The notes under the pieces are model-generated. The model did no database searches, was not told where the DNA came from, and saw only the letters and a list, made by a program, of their open reading frames with translations. From UBA6901 sp035256085 (GTDB lineage Bacteria > Pseudomonadota > Gammaproteobacteria > Acidiferrobacterales > UBA6901), in the NCBI GenBank assembly GCA_035256085.1, contig DATEYP010000316.1:1-25265 (forward strand): 25,265 nt of DNA. Direction: 5' to 3'. Shown here one piece after another: positions 14,209-21,121 of the stretch (position 1 is the stretch's first letter; each line of letters opens with the position of its first letter). The translations under genes and the position numbers were made by a program.

Positions 14209-14934
14209 GTGATTCGTCAAACCCTCACCCTTTCGCTCTTCGCGCTCGCGAACCTCAGTCTGCCGGCACAAGCGGCCACCGACCTCGATCTCGGCGGCAT
14301 CGCCTTGCAAAGTGACTTCCGGCTGCTGTCCGAAGACCTGGGTGCCGCATTGAGCTACAAACCCCTCATCCCTGCCGAACCCCTGGGCGTCACCGGCTTC
14401 GACCTTGGCATTGAAGTCACCGCGACCAAACTCGAGCATGCCGCCATCTTCGACAATGCCGTCACCGGCGACGCGCCTGACACCTTGTACCTGCCCAAGC
14501 TGCACGTACACAAAGGCCTGCCCTTCGGCTTCGACATCGGCGCCTCCTATGCGGCCGTGCCGGACAGCAACATCAAGTTGTGGGGCGCGGAAGTGCGCTA
14601 TGCCATACTCAAAGGCAGCACGGCCACGCCGGCCGTGGCCGTGCGCGGCAGCTACAGCGCGCTCCAGGGTGTGGACCAACTCAAACTCACCACCACCAGT
14701 GTGGACCTGTCGATCTCGAAGGGCTTTGCCCTGTTCACGCCCTACGCCGGCATTGGCAAGGTGTGGGTAACCAGCACGCCAGACCCGTCTACCGGTCTGG
14801 TGGAAGAGGACTTCGATCTCAACAAGGTATTCGTCGGCGTCAACATGAATCTGGCGGTGATCAACATCGCGATCGAGGGCGACAAGACCGGCGACGCCAC
14901 GTCCTACGGGATCAAGTTCGGCTGGCGGTTCTGA
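14209..14934 (+). CDS. Outer-membrane beta-barrel protein of unknown function
   Basis: A 241-residue protein with a clear Sec signal peptide (IRQTLTLSLFALANLSLPAQA, cut after Ala at about residue 20-21). Alternating amphipathic strands run to the C-terminus. The last residues, FGWRF, end in an aromatic Phe, the BAM recognition pattern for outer-membrane barrels. The GTG start is set by AGGAG six bases upstream. Gly-rich turns and segments such as DIGASYAAV and VAVRGSYSAL fit a small barrel of about 8-12 strands. No substrate can be suggested. It stands alone, transcribed on the plus strand, and ends at a strong terminator 7 bases after the stop. Confidence 0.85.
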   Translation: MIRQTLTLSLFALANLSLPAQAATDLDLGGIALQSDFRLLSEDLGAALSYKPLIPAEPLGVTGFDLGIEVTATKLEHAAIFDNAVTGDAPDTLYLPKLHVHKGLPFGFDIGASYAAVPDSNIKLWGAEVRYAILKGSTATPAVAVRGSYSALQGVDQLKLTTTSVDLSISKGFALFTPYAGIGKVWVTSTPDPSTGLVEEDFDLNKVFVGVNMNLAVINIAIEGDKTGDATSYGIKFGWRF

Positions 14935-14940
14935 GACAAC

Positions 14941-14973
14941 GCGCAGGGTGAAGCATTCACCCTGCGCTTTTTT
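14941..14973 (+). terminator. Rho-independent terminator of the outer-membrane protein gene
   Basis: A perfect 12-bp stem, GCGCAGGGTGAA (14941-14952) with TTCACCCTGCGC (14956-14967), has a 3-base loop and is followed by six T residues. Confidence 0.95.
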
Positions 14974-15038
14974 CTCCCGCCGGATTTAGCTTTACCCTGC
15001 CCAAACCGGATCGGATTGCCGCGTGCGCGGTTCGCGTC

Positions 15039-15539
15039 CTATTCCAGATCTGTCGCTAGCACTTCTTCGTAAAGCGCTTTGTCCGCGGCGCTGTGGCAGC
15101 AGGCGATAATCTCATCGAATGACTCCTCGTACTGGCGCATGACCGACACGGCGATGCGCGCGGCCTGTTCCTTTGGGTAGCCGTAAACACCGGTGCTGAT
15201 TGCCGGGAAGGCGATACGCCGCACCCCATGCGCGCGCGCGAGCTCAAGCGACTTGTGATAACTGGATGCGAGCAGCAACGGTTCGCCGGCATGCCCGCCG
15301 TGCCACACCGGCCCGACGGTGTGAATCACCCATTTTGCGGCCAGCCTGAAACCCGGGGTTATTTTTGCCTCGCCGGCCGGACAACCCTGCAGGGTGCGAC
15401 AACTGGCCAGCAGCTCCGGGCCGGCGGCCCGGTGGATGGCGCCGTCTACGCCGCCGCCACCGAGCAGGCTTTCATTGGCGGCGTTCACAATCGCCTCCAC
15501 GGCAAGCGTTGTGATGTCGGCCTGTAGCGTCCGGATCAT
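15039..15539 (-). CDS. Macro-domain protein, probable O-acetyl-ADP-ribose / ADP-ribosyl hydrolase (YmdB/MacroD type)
   Basis: A cytoplasmic macro domain of about 166 residues, the usual size for YmdB/MacroD. Such proteins bind ADP-ribose and remove O-acetyl-ADP-ribose or mono-ADP-ribose. Visible motifs are ADIT, VNAANESLLGGGGVDGAIHRAAG (the catalytic NAAN-x-x-L-x-GGGGVDGAI loop), YVIHTVGP-type VIHTVGPVW, and AFPAISTGVYGYP. The ATG at 15539 is chosen because the domain starts there; a GTG at 15596 would add 19 residues with no recognisable content. A GGACAG-containing stem resembling the 3' end of a glycine riboswitch lies about 110 bases upstream, but its relevance is doubtful. Confidence 0.95.
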   Translation of the reverse strand: MIRTLQADITTLAVEAIVNAANESLLGGGGVDGAIHRAAGPELLASCRTLQGCPAGEAKITPGFRLAAKWVIHTVGPVWHGGHAGEPLLLASSYHKSLELARAHGVRRIAFPAISTGVYGYPKEQAARIAVSVMRQYEESFDEIIACCHSAADKALYEEVLATDLE

Positions 15540-15741
15540 ACTGCCGCTGCCGCCATCACGGCCGATGCGACGCGGCGCGATCCGGACGGGGATCACTCAA
15601 CGGTTGTTCAAGCGGGTGTTCCCCGATTAGCGGCGCCTGTTCAATCGTCCTGTCCACCTGAGAGCCTCCCGGGCGCAATCGCGGTGCGCCTCAGGCAAGC
15701 ATAGTCCAGGCGCGACACGCCGGCGGGATGAATGAAAAGGT

Positions 15742-16152
15742 CTACTTCACTCGCTTGAGGTGCGCGCCTTTTCGTCCCGCGGGCGTCTCGGAGGCAGAAG
15801 GCGGTGCAGGGGTCGGCGGTGGCTCGACACCGTCTTCTTCGGCGGGGAACTGGATACCGCGGCCGTTCTCGCGTGCATAGACCGCGAGCACCGCGCGCAG
15901 CGGAATAACCACCGGCTCGCTCTTGCCGCCGAAGCGCGCGAAAAAAGAGATGGTGTCATTGCCGAGTTCGAGCTGATGAACGGACTGCGGATGGACATTG
16001 AGCACGATCTGGCCTTCGTTCACGAAGGCGTGCGGCACCTGCACGCCCGGCACCGTGGCATCAACCGCGATCTGCGGAGTGAACCCGCTATCGAGGGCCC
16101 ATTCGTGCAGCGCGCGGATCAGGTAAGGACGGGTGGAACGTTCGGCGGGCAC
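15742..16152 (-). CDS. sspB: ClpXP protease specificity-enhancing factor SspB
   Basis: This adaptor binds ssrA-tagged peptides and delivers them to ClpXP (136 residues). The N-terminal domain begins STRPYLIRALHEWALDSGFTPQI, closely following the SspB pattern. VPGVQVPHAFVNEGQIVLNV and GGKSEPVVIPLRAVLAVYARENG are also typical. A proline-rich linker precedes the short basic C-terminal tail (GAHLKRVK), which is the ClpX-tethering peptide. The GTG start is the first usable start in the frame. It follows sspA by 39 bases, the normal gammaproteobacterial order. Confidence 0.95.
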   Translation of the reverse strand: MPAERSTRPYLIRALHEWALDSGFTPQIAVDATVPGVQVPHAFVNEGQIVLNVHPQSVHQLELGNDTISFFARFGGKSEPVVIPLRAVLAVYARENGRGIQFPAEEDGVEPPPTPAPPSASETPAGRKGAHLKRVK

Positions 16153-16191
16153 GGCGATTAGGGAAAGTAATCCTTTACAGGAATTGCCGTA

Positions 16192-16827
16192 TTATTTGCC
16201 ACGCGGGCGCATGTCGTGTTCCGCGTCGGTGAGACTCAGCTTGAACGACTTGCGTGCGAACAGTCGTTCGGCATAGTCGAGTATCGGTTTGGCCTGGCGC
16301 GGGAGTTCGATGTCGTACAGCGGCAAGCGCCAGAGTATCGGCGCCAGCGCACAATCGACCAGCGAAAACTCCGCACCGAGGATGAATGCCTGCTCCTTGA
16401 ACACCGGCGAGATGACCGTGAGGCCGTCACGCAGCGTGTTGCGCGCATTCTGCATACGCTTCTTGTCGCTGCCGGTCAGGTCCGGAAGCAGATTGTACCA
16501 ATCGCGGTCGAAGCGCATGAGCATGAGCCGCGCCTTGGCGCGCGACACCGGGTCAACCGGCATGAGCGGCGGATGCGGCAGGCGCTCGTCCAGATACTCA
16601 TTGATAATATGCGAGTCGTATAGCACGAGATCGCGGTCAACCATGGTCGGAACCGTGTTGTACGGATTGAGTTCGCCGATTTCGCGCGGTTTCTTGCGGA
16701 CGTCGACCTCGACAACCTGACACTCCACATCCTTCTCGTGCAGCACAATACGCGTGCGGTGACTCTGCGGGTCGGTGGTGCCCGCGTACAGGGTCATGAT
16801 GTGCTTGCGCGTGGTAAGGGTGACCAT
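16192..16827 (-). CDS. sspA: Stringent starvation protein A (SspA), glutathione-transferase fold
   Basis: This RNA-polymerase-associated regulator has a GST-like fold (211 residues). In enteric bacteria it acts in stress and virulence gene control. The N-terminal thioredoxin-like half has LNPYNTVPTMVDRDLVLYDSHIINEYLDERLPHPPLMP, with PHPPLMP the hallmark of SspA. The C-terminal half is helical (FSLVDCALAPILWRLPLYDIELP). SspA lacks the catalytic residue of GSTs, so no enzyme activity is expected. A CAGGAG sits nine bases before the ATG. It follows petC in the same direction after a hairpin at 16866-16894. Confidence 0.96.
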   Translation of the reverse strand: MVTLTTRKHIMTLYAGTTDPQSHRTRIVLHEKDVECQVVEVDVRKKPREIGELNPYNTVPTMVDRDLVLYDSHIINEYLDERLPHPPLMPVDPVSRAKARLMLMRFDRDWYNLLPDLTGSDKKRMQNARNTLRDGLTVISPVFKEQAFILGAEFSLVDCALAPILWRLPLYDIELPRQAKPILDYAERLFARKSFKLSLTDAEHDMRPRGK

Positions 16828-16865
16828 ATCCGGATACTCCTGCGTTGTGCTATGCCGGGAACGGC

Positions 16866-16894
16866 AAGGGGGCCCTGACAGACAGGGCCCCCTT
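16866..16894 (-). terminator. GC-rich hairpin between petC and sspA, possible partial terminator
   Basis: A perfect 12-bp stem (16866-16877 with 16883-16894) and a 5-base loop. No U-run follows on the minus strand, so it may attenuate or protect the petABC transcript rather than stop it fully. Confidence 0.5.
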
Positions 16895-16916
16895 TCGGGC
16901 TACCGGGTACATTCGG

Positions 16917-17693
16917 TCAATGCACATCCTTCCAGTACTCCTTCTTCAACAGATAAGCGACCACCAGGAAAATGGCCATGAACACAAGTACCACAATGCC
17001 GATCCGATAGCGCACGAGCTTGGCGGGCTCGCCGACATAAACCATGAAGTTTGTCAGGTCGCGTATGGATTCGTCGTACTGTTGCGGGGTCATGCTGCCC
17101 GGCTTCTCGATCTCGAAATGGTCGAAGACCTTCTCTTCGGTTACTTTCTTGACCTTCTTGCCGTCCTTCACCGATTCAGATTCGTGCTTCTCGGTGCGAT
17201 ACACGGCGCGCTGCAAACCCTGCACGTCGTGCAGCACATGCGGCATGGCCACGTTCGGGAACACGGTGTTGTCCCAGCCGCTCGGCGACCTGTCGTCGCG
17301 GTAGAAGCTGCGCATGTAGGTATAAAACCAGTTCGGGCCGCGCGAACGCGCCACCAGCGACAGGTCGGGCGGCGCCGTGCCAAACCACTTCATGGCGTCT
17401 TCCCTGGGCATTGCCGTCTTCATCAGCTCGCCGGTTTTGTCGGCGGCAAACATCAGATTCCCCTTGACCAGTTCGTCACTGATGTCCAGGTCTTCGCCCA
17501 TGCGGTTATAACGCATGTACGACGCGCTATGGCAGGACAAGCAGTAGTTAACGAACGTGCGGGCGCCGCGTTGCAACGACGCCTTGTCGCTCAAATCAAT
17601 CTTTACAGCGTCGAGCTTGACGTGCTCCCCGCCGGAAGCGAGGCTCACGCCTGGCAGCGCCGCACACAACAGAATGAGGATCGCCTTCTTCAT
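16917..17693 (-). CDS. petC: Cytochrome c1 subunit of the bc1 complex
   Basis: This is the haem-c subunit of ubiquinol:cytochrome c oxidoreductase (258 residues), which passes electrons from the Rieske centre to soluble cytochrome c. The signal peptide is MKKAILILLCAALPGVSLAS. The haem site is C51-L-S-C54-H55. PPDLSLVARSRGPNWFYTYMRSFY and DNTVFPNVAMPHVL follow, the usual c1 segments. The C-terminal membrane anchor is YRIGIVVLVFMAIFLVVAYLL. A lysine-rich insert (about residues 175-205) lies before the final domain. The ATG overlaps the petB stop (ATGA), showing translational coupling. Confidence 0.97.
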   Translation of the reverse strand: MKKAILILLCAALPGVSLASGGEHVKLDAVKIDLSDKASLQRGARTFVNYCLSCHSASYMRYNRMGEDLDISDELVKGNLMFAADKTGELMKTAMPREDAMKWFGTAPPDLSLVARSRGPNWFYTYMRSFYRDDRSPSGWDNTVFPNVAMPHVLHDVQGLQRAVYRTEKHESESVKDGKKVKKVTEEKVFDHFEIEKPGSMTPQQYDESIRDLTNFMVYVGEPAKLVRYRIGIVVLVFMAIFLVVAYLLKKEYWKDVH

Positions 17694-18940
17694 TTTGTCA
17701 CCCTTTCCGGAACCGGCTTGGTCTTGTCGATCTTGGTGTACCACGGCATCAGCGCGAAGAAAGCGAAGTACACGATCGTGAAAATCTGCGCCCAGTACAC
17801 ATTCGGGAACAGGATCAGATTGATGGCCTGCGGGCTCTTGGTACCGAGATAGCCCAGAATCACAAACGCGACCACGAAGAACGCCAGCGCCGTCTTGTAG
17901 ATCCAGCCACGGTAGCGGATGGACTTGGCCGGCGAGCGGTCGAGCCACGGCAGGAAGAAGAACACCATGATCGAGAGCGCCATGAAGATCACACCCCAGA
18001 CCTTGGCGTCAACATAGAGAAAGTTGACGGTGTTGGCGCGCAGGATCGAGTAGTACGGCGTGAAGTACCACAGCGGCACGATCTCCGGCGGGGTTTGCAG
18101 GATGTTGGCCGGCACGAAGTTGTCGGGCTCCAGGAACCAGCCGCCCAGCTCGGGTGCGAAGAACACCACCGCCGCGAACACCATCAGGAACACCGCCACA
18201 GCGACGATGTCCTTTACCGTGTAGTACGGATGGAACGGAATGCCGTCGAGCGGAATGCCGTTGGCGTCCTTCTTCTTCTTGATTTCGATGCCGTCCGGGT
18301 TGTTCGAGCCGACCTTGTGCAACGCCACGATGTGCACGAACACCAGTATCACCAGCACCAGCGGGATGGCAATCACGTGGAAGGCGAAGAACCGGTTGAG
18401 GGTCGCGTCCGCCACCACGAAGTCGCCGCGGATCCACTCGGACAGCCCCGGGCCGATAACCGGAATGGCCTCAAACAGCGAGATGATCACCTGCGCGCCC
18501 CAGTAGGACATATTGCCCCACGGCAGCAGGTAGCCCATGAACGACTCGGCCATGAGCGCCACGAAAATGATCACGCCGATGATCCACAGCAGTTCGCGCG
18601 GCTTGCGGTGTGAGCCGTACAGCATAGCGCGGAACATGTGCAGGTACACGACGATGAAAAAGAACGAGGCGCCGGTGGAATGCAGGTAGCGGATCAGCCA
18701 GCCCCACGATACGTCGCGCATGATGTACTCGACCGACGCGAACGCCAGCTCGGTATCGGGTTTGTAGTGCATGGTCAGAAAGATGCCGGTGAAAATCTGC
18801 ATCACCAGCATCAGCAGCGCGAGCGAACCGAAGTAGTACCAGAAGTTGAAGTTCTTCGGGGCGTAATATTTCGACAGGTGCTCTTCCCAGACCTTGGTCA
18901 GGGGAAAGCGGTCGTCAATCCAGGCGAGAAGCTTTTCCAT
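17690..18940 (-). CDS. petB: Cytochrome b subunit of the bc1 complex
   Basis: The central membrane subunit (416 residues) carries haems bL and bH and the Qo and Qi quinone sites. Haem ligands are H87 and H101 on one helix, and H188 and H203 on another. The second pair is spaced by 15, as in cytochrome b6, where mitochondrial-type cytochrome b has 14. The Qo motif reads P289-L290-W291-Y292 instead of PEWY, so the acidic residue is absent. GYLLPWGNMSYWGA and GSNNPDG are standard. A GTG at 18943 overlaps the petA stop (GTGA). AAAGGAG lies seven bases before the ATG at 18940, which is the preferred start. Confidence 0.97.
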   Translation of the reverse strand: MEKLLAWIDDRFPLTKVWEEHLSKYYAPKNFNFWYYFGSLALLMLVMQIFTGIFLTMHYKPDTELAFASVEYIMRDVSWGWLIRYLHSTGASFFFIVVYLHMFRAMLYGSHRKPRELLWIIGVIIFVALMAESFMGYLLPWGNMSYWGAQVIISLFEAIPVIGPGLSEWIRGDFVVADATLNRFFAFHVIAIPLVLVILVFVHIVALHKVGSNNPDGIEIKKKKDANGIPLDGIPFHPYYTVKDIVAVAVFLMVFAAVVFFAPELGGWFLEPDNFVPANILQTPPEIVPLWYFTPYYSILRANTVNFLYVDAKVWGVIFMALSIMVFFFLPWLDRSPAKSIRYRGWIYKTALAFFVVAFVILGYLGTKSPQAINLILFPNVYWAQIFTIVYFAFFALMPWYTKIDKTKPVPERVTK

Positions 18941-19539
18941 CACGCGGCTCCTTTCTTGTCTTCACCGATGACGATGCGGGTGTCACTCAGGAACATGTGC
19001 GGCGGCACCGGCAGGTTGGTCGGGGCCGGCACGCCCTTGAAAACGCGCCCGGCGAGATCGAACTTGGAACCGTGGCACGGGCAGAAGAAGCCGCCGGTCC
19101 AGTCATCACCCATGCCGGAGGCCGGACCCACCTGGAATTTCTGCGACGGCGCGCAACCCAGGTGCGTGCAAATGCCGACCAGCACCAGCAGTTCGGGCTT
19201 GCGGGAGCGGGTCGGGTTCGCGGCATAGGCCGGTTGCTGATCCGCAACCTTCGACTCGGGATCGGCAAGCTGCATGTCGAGCGCCGGCAGCGTGGCCAGC
19301 ATGTCCTTGTTGCGGCGCACGATCCACACCGGCTTGCCACGCCACTCCACCGTCAGCATCTGGCCGAATTCGAGCTTGCTGATGTCCACCTCGACCGGCG
19401 CGCCGGCGGCGCGTGCCCGGGCACTCGGGGTCATGGACAGCACGAACGGTGTGGCGGCAAAACCCACCCCGATCGCACCCACCCCGGTGGTGAGCAAGGT
19501 CAGAAAACGGCGTTTGTCGCGATCGACGCCTTCACTCAT
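18940..19539 (-). CDS. petA: Rieske iron-sulfur subunit of the bc1 complex
   Basis: The high-potential 2Fe-2S subunit (199 residues) takes the first electron from ubiquinol. The N-terminus has a twin-arginine signal/anchor, DKR10-R11-FLTLL, followed by a hydrophobic helix (to about residue 36). It is therefore an expected client of the TatABC system encoded 5 kb away. The cluster motifs are C124-T-H126-L-G-C129 and C153-P-C155-H156-G-S158. The ATG at 19539 is chosen because AGGGGGA lies four bases upstream; an ATG five codons earlier lacks this spacing. It is the first gene of petABC, divergent from the protease gene at 19780. Confidence 0.97.
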   Translation of the reverse strand: MSEGVDRDKRRFLTLLTTGVGAIGVGFAATPFVLSMTPSARARAAGAPVEVDISKLEFGQMLTVEWRGKPVWIVRRNKDMLATLPALDMQLADPESKVADQQPAYAANPTRSRKPELLVLVGICTHLGCAPSQKFQVGPASGMGDDWTGGFFCPCHGSKFDLAGRVFKGVPAPTNLPVPPHMFLSDTRIVIGEDKKGAA

Positions 19540-19779
19540 GTGATCCCCCTGCAATATTGAAAATCTGGAGATGCCCCAATAGCTGGAGAACGGGGCAGAA
19601 AGCCTTAAAAATCATTGAGATATATCTATTAGGAGTTGCTGATGTCCTAAAAAAGGCGGCTAGCATCATCTATTCGACCCCGTTCCGTCAAGAGAGTGGG
19701 GGGTTTTTGACGCAGATTTCCGTAAATTTCCCGCCCTGCGTTACAATTGCTGCCTCCTATCCTGCTGATTTACCGCACG
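19540..19779. other. Divergent intergenic region petA / degS-algW-type gene
   Basis: A 240-base region that should hold the promoters for petABC (minus) and the protease (plus). A TACAAT (19742-19747) is a possible -10 for the protease, and TTGACG (19686-19691, minus strand) a possible -35 for petABC. Neither has a convincing partner. A small hairpin with TGCCCC/GGGGCA arms (19572-19577, 19592-19597) may lie in the petA leader. Confidence 0.4.
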
Positions 19780-20949
19780 ATGCTTCCCCGTAAGCTGATT
19801 TTGTTTGTCGCCCAGGCGATTGTCGTGGGTCTGGCGCTCGCCTTCCTGCTGACCCTGTTCTGGCCGGGTCTGCTGCGACGCGAGGCGACGTCGATAGAAG
19901 TACGTGAAACCAACGGACTGACAGCGCAACCCGCAACGGGTCCGGTGTCGTATGCCGCGGCAGTAGAAAAGGCCGCACCGGCGGTCGTCAACATCAACAC
20001 CGCCAAAGTCGTCAACGTTCAGCCGAATCCATTGTTCAAAGATCCGCTCTTTCAGCAGTTCTTTGGACGTGGCCAGATCTCGCCGCGCAAACAAATCGAG
20101 CGCAGTCTCGGAAGTGGCGTGATCTTCAGCGATCAAGGCTACATCCTCACCAATCACCATGTCATCGGTGGCGCCGACGCCATCCAGGTGTTCTTGCGAG
20201 ACGGGCGCAGCGCCACCGCCAAGGTTATTGGCGGCGACCCCGAAACCGATCTCGCGGTGCTCAAAATCGATCTCAAGAACCTGCCCGCCATCACCCTCGG
20301 AAAATCCGAGCATGTGCGGGTCGGCGACGTGTCGCTGGCGATCGGCAACCCGTTCGGTTTCGGTCAGACCGTAACCATGGGCATCGTCTCCGCCACCGGC
20401 CGCAGTGCGCTCGGAATCAACACCTTCGAGAATTTCATACAGACCGATGCCGCCATCAACCCGGGTAACTCGGGAGGCGCACTTGTGGATGCGCATGGCA
20501 ACCTCATCGGCATCAATACCGCGATTTTCAGCCAGACCGGCGGTTCGGTGGGAATCGGCTTCGCCATCCCCACGAGTATTGCCAAGGGCGTGATGGAGCA
20601 GATCATTGCCCATGGTCGTCCGCTGCGCGGCTGGCTGGGTATCGAGGCGCAGGCACTCACCCCGGAACTGATTGAGGCCTTCGGGCTCAAAAAAGGAACG
20701 GTGGGATTGGTCATCACCACCCTCTATCGCAACGGCCCGGCCCATAAAGCCGGCATCGAGCCGGGTGATGTGCTGGTGGCCATCGACGGCAAGAAGACGG
20801 GCGATGCACGCGAGGTACTGCTGACGATCTCAAGCCACAAGCCGGGCGAGCGCATCAAACTGGACATCCTGCGCGAAGGCAAACCGCTCACCATCGAGGC
20901 CATCGCCGGCGAGCGCCCGGCCACGCAACCACGCGCGGGTCGCGGTTGA
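19780..20949 (+). CDS. Membrane-anchored HtrA-family serine protease, DegS/AlgW type
   Basis: A 389-residue trypsin-like periplasmic protease. An N-terminal membrane anchor (residues 6-28) is followed by the protease domain with H127 (LTNHHVIG), D157 (DPETDLAVLKID) and S231 (NPGNSGGAL). A single PDZ domain (about 280-375) contains RGWLGIEAQ and AGIEPGDVLVAIDG. One PDZ and an uncleaved anchor fit DegS/AlgW, which cut the anti-sigma factor RseA/MucA under envelope stress. DegP/DegQ have two PDZ domains and a cleaved signal. The ATG at 19780 is chosen over an in-frame TTG at 19747. Its position next to petABC and tatABC is common in this part of the gammaproteobacteria as far as I recall. Confidence 0.93.
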   Translation: MLPRKLILFVAQAIVVGLALAFLLTLFWPGLLRREATSIEVRETNGLTAQPATGPVSYAAAVEKAAPAVVNINTAKVVNVQPNPLFKDPLFQQFFGRGQISPRKQIERSLGSGVIFSDQGYILTNHHVIGGADAIQVFLRDGRSATAKVIGGDPETDLAVLKIDLKNLPAITLGKSEHVRVGDVSLAIGNPFGFGQTVTMGIVSATGRSALGINTFENFIQTDAAINPGNSGGALVDAHGNLIGINTAIFSQTGGSVGIGFAIPTSIAKGVMEQIIAHGRPLRGWLGIEAQALTPELIEAFGLKKGTVGLVITTLYRNGPAHKAGIEPGDVLVAIDGKKTGDAREVLLTISSHKPGERIKLDILREGKPLTIEAIAGERPATQPRAGRG

Positions 20950-20967
20950 TGATAAATATATTGGCAG

Positions 20968-21090
20968 CAGATGAACGCAGATAAACACAGATTAATAAAC
21001 TGACAACCGGTCTTTGTTTACTGTTGGCCCGGCTGCCTATTGGTGGCTCCTCAGAAACTCAGTCAATCTGTGTTTATCTGTGTTCATCTG
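20968..21090. repeat. Inverted-repeat element A (CAGATGAAC...GTTCATCTG arms)
   Basis: A 26-base left arm (20968-20993, starting CAGATGAACGCAGATAAAC) matches the reverse complement of the right arm (21065-21090) at 25 of 26 positions, with about 70 bases between. It shares arm sequence with element B at 23009-23140. Confidence 0.85.
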
Positions 21091-21121
21091 CGGCTGAAAA
21101 TATTATTCAGCAACTCATTCA

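Noticed and set aside
16866..16894. Full transcription terminator after petC
   Set aside because: Stem is strong but no U-run follows on the minus strand, so it is reported only as a possible attenuating hairpin.
16845..17852. 335-codon plus-strand open frame opposite petC
   Set aside because: Antisense of a clearly conserved cytochrome c1; no recognisable domain.
20968..21090. CRISPR-like repeat array
   Set aside because: Only one pair of arms per site, in inverted rather than direct orientation, with no regular spacers and no cas genes.
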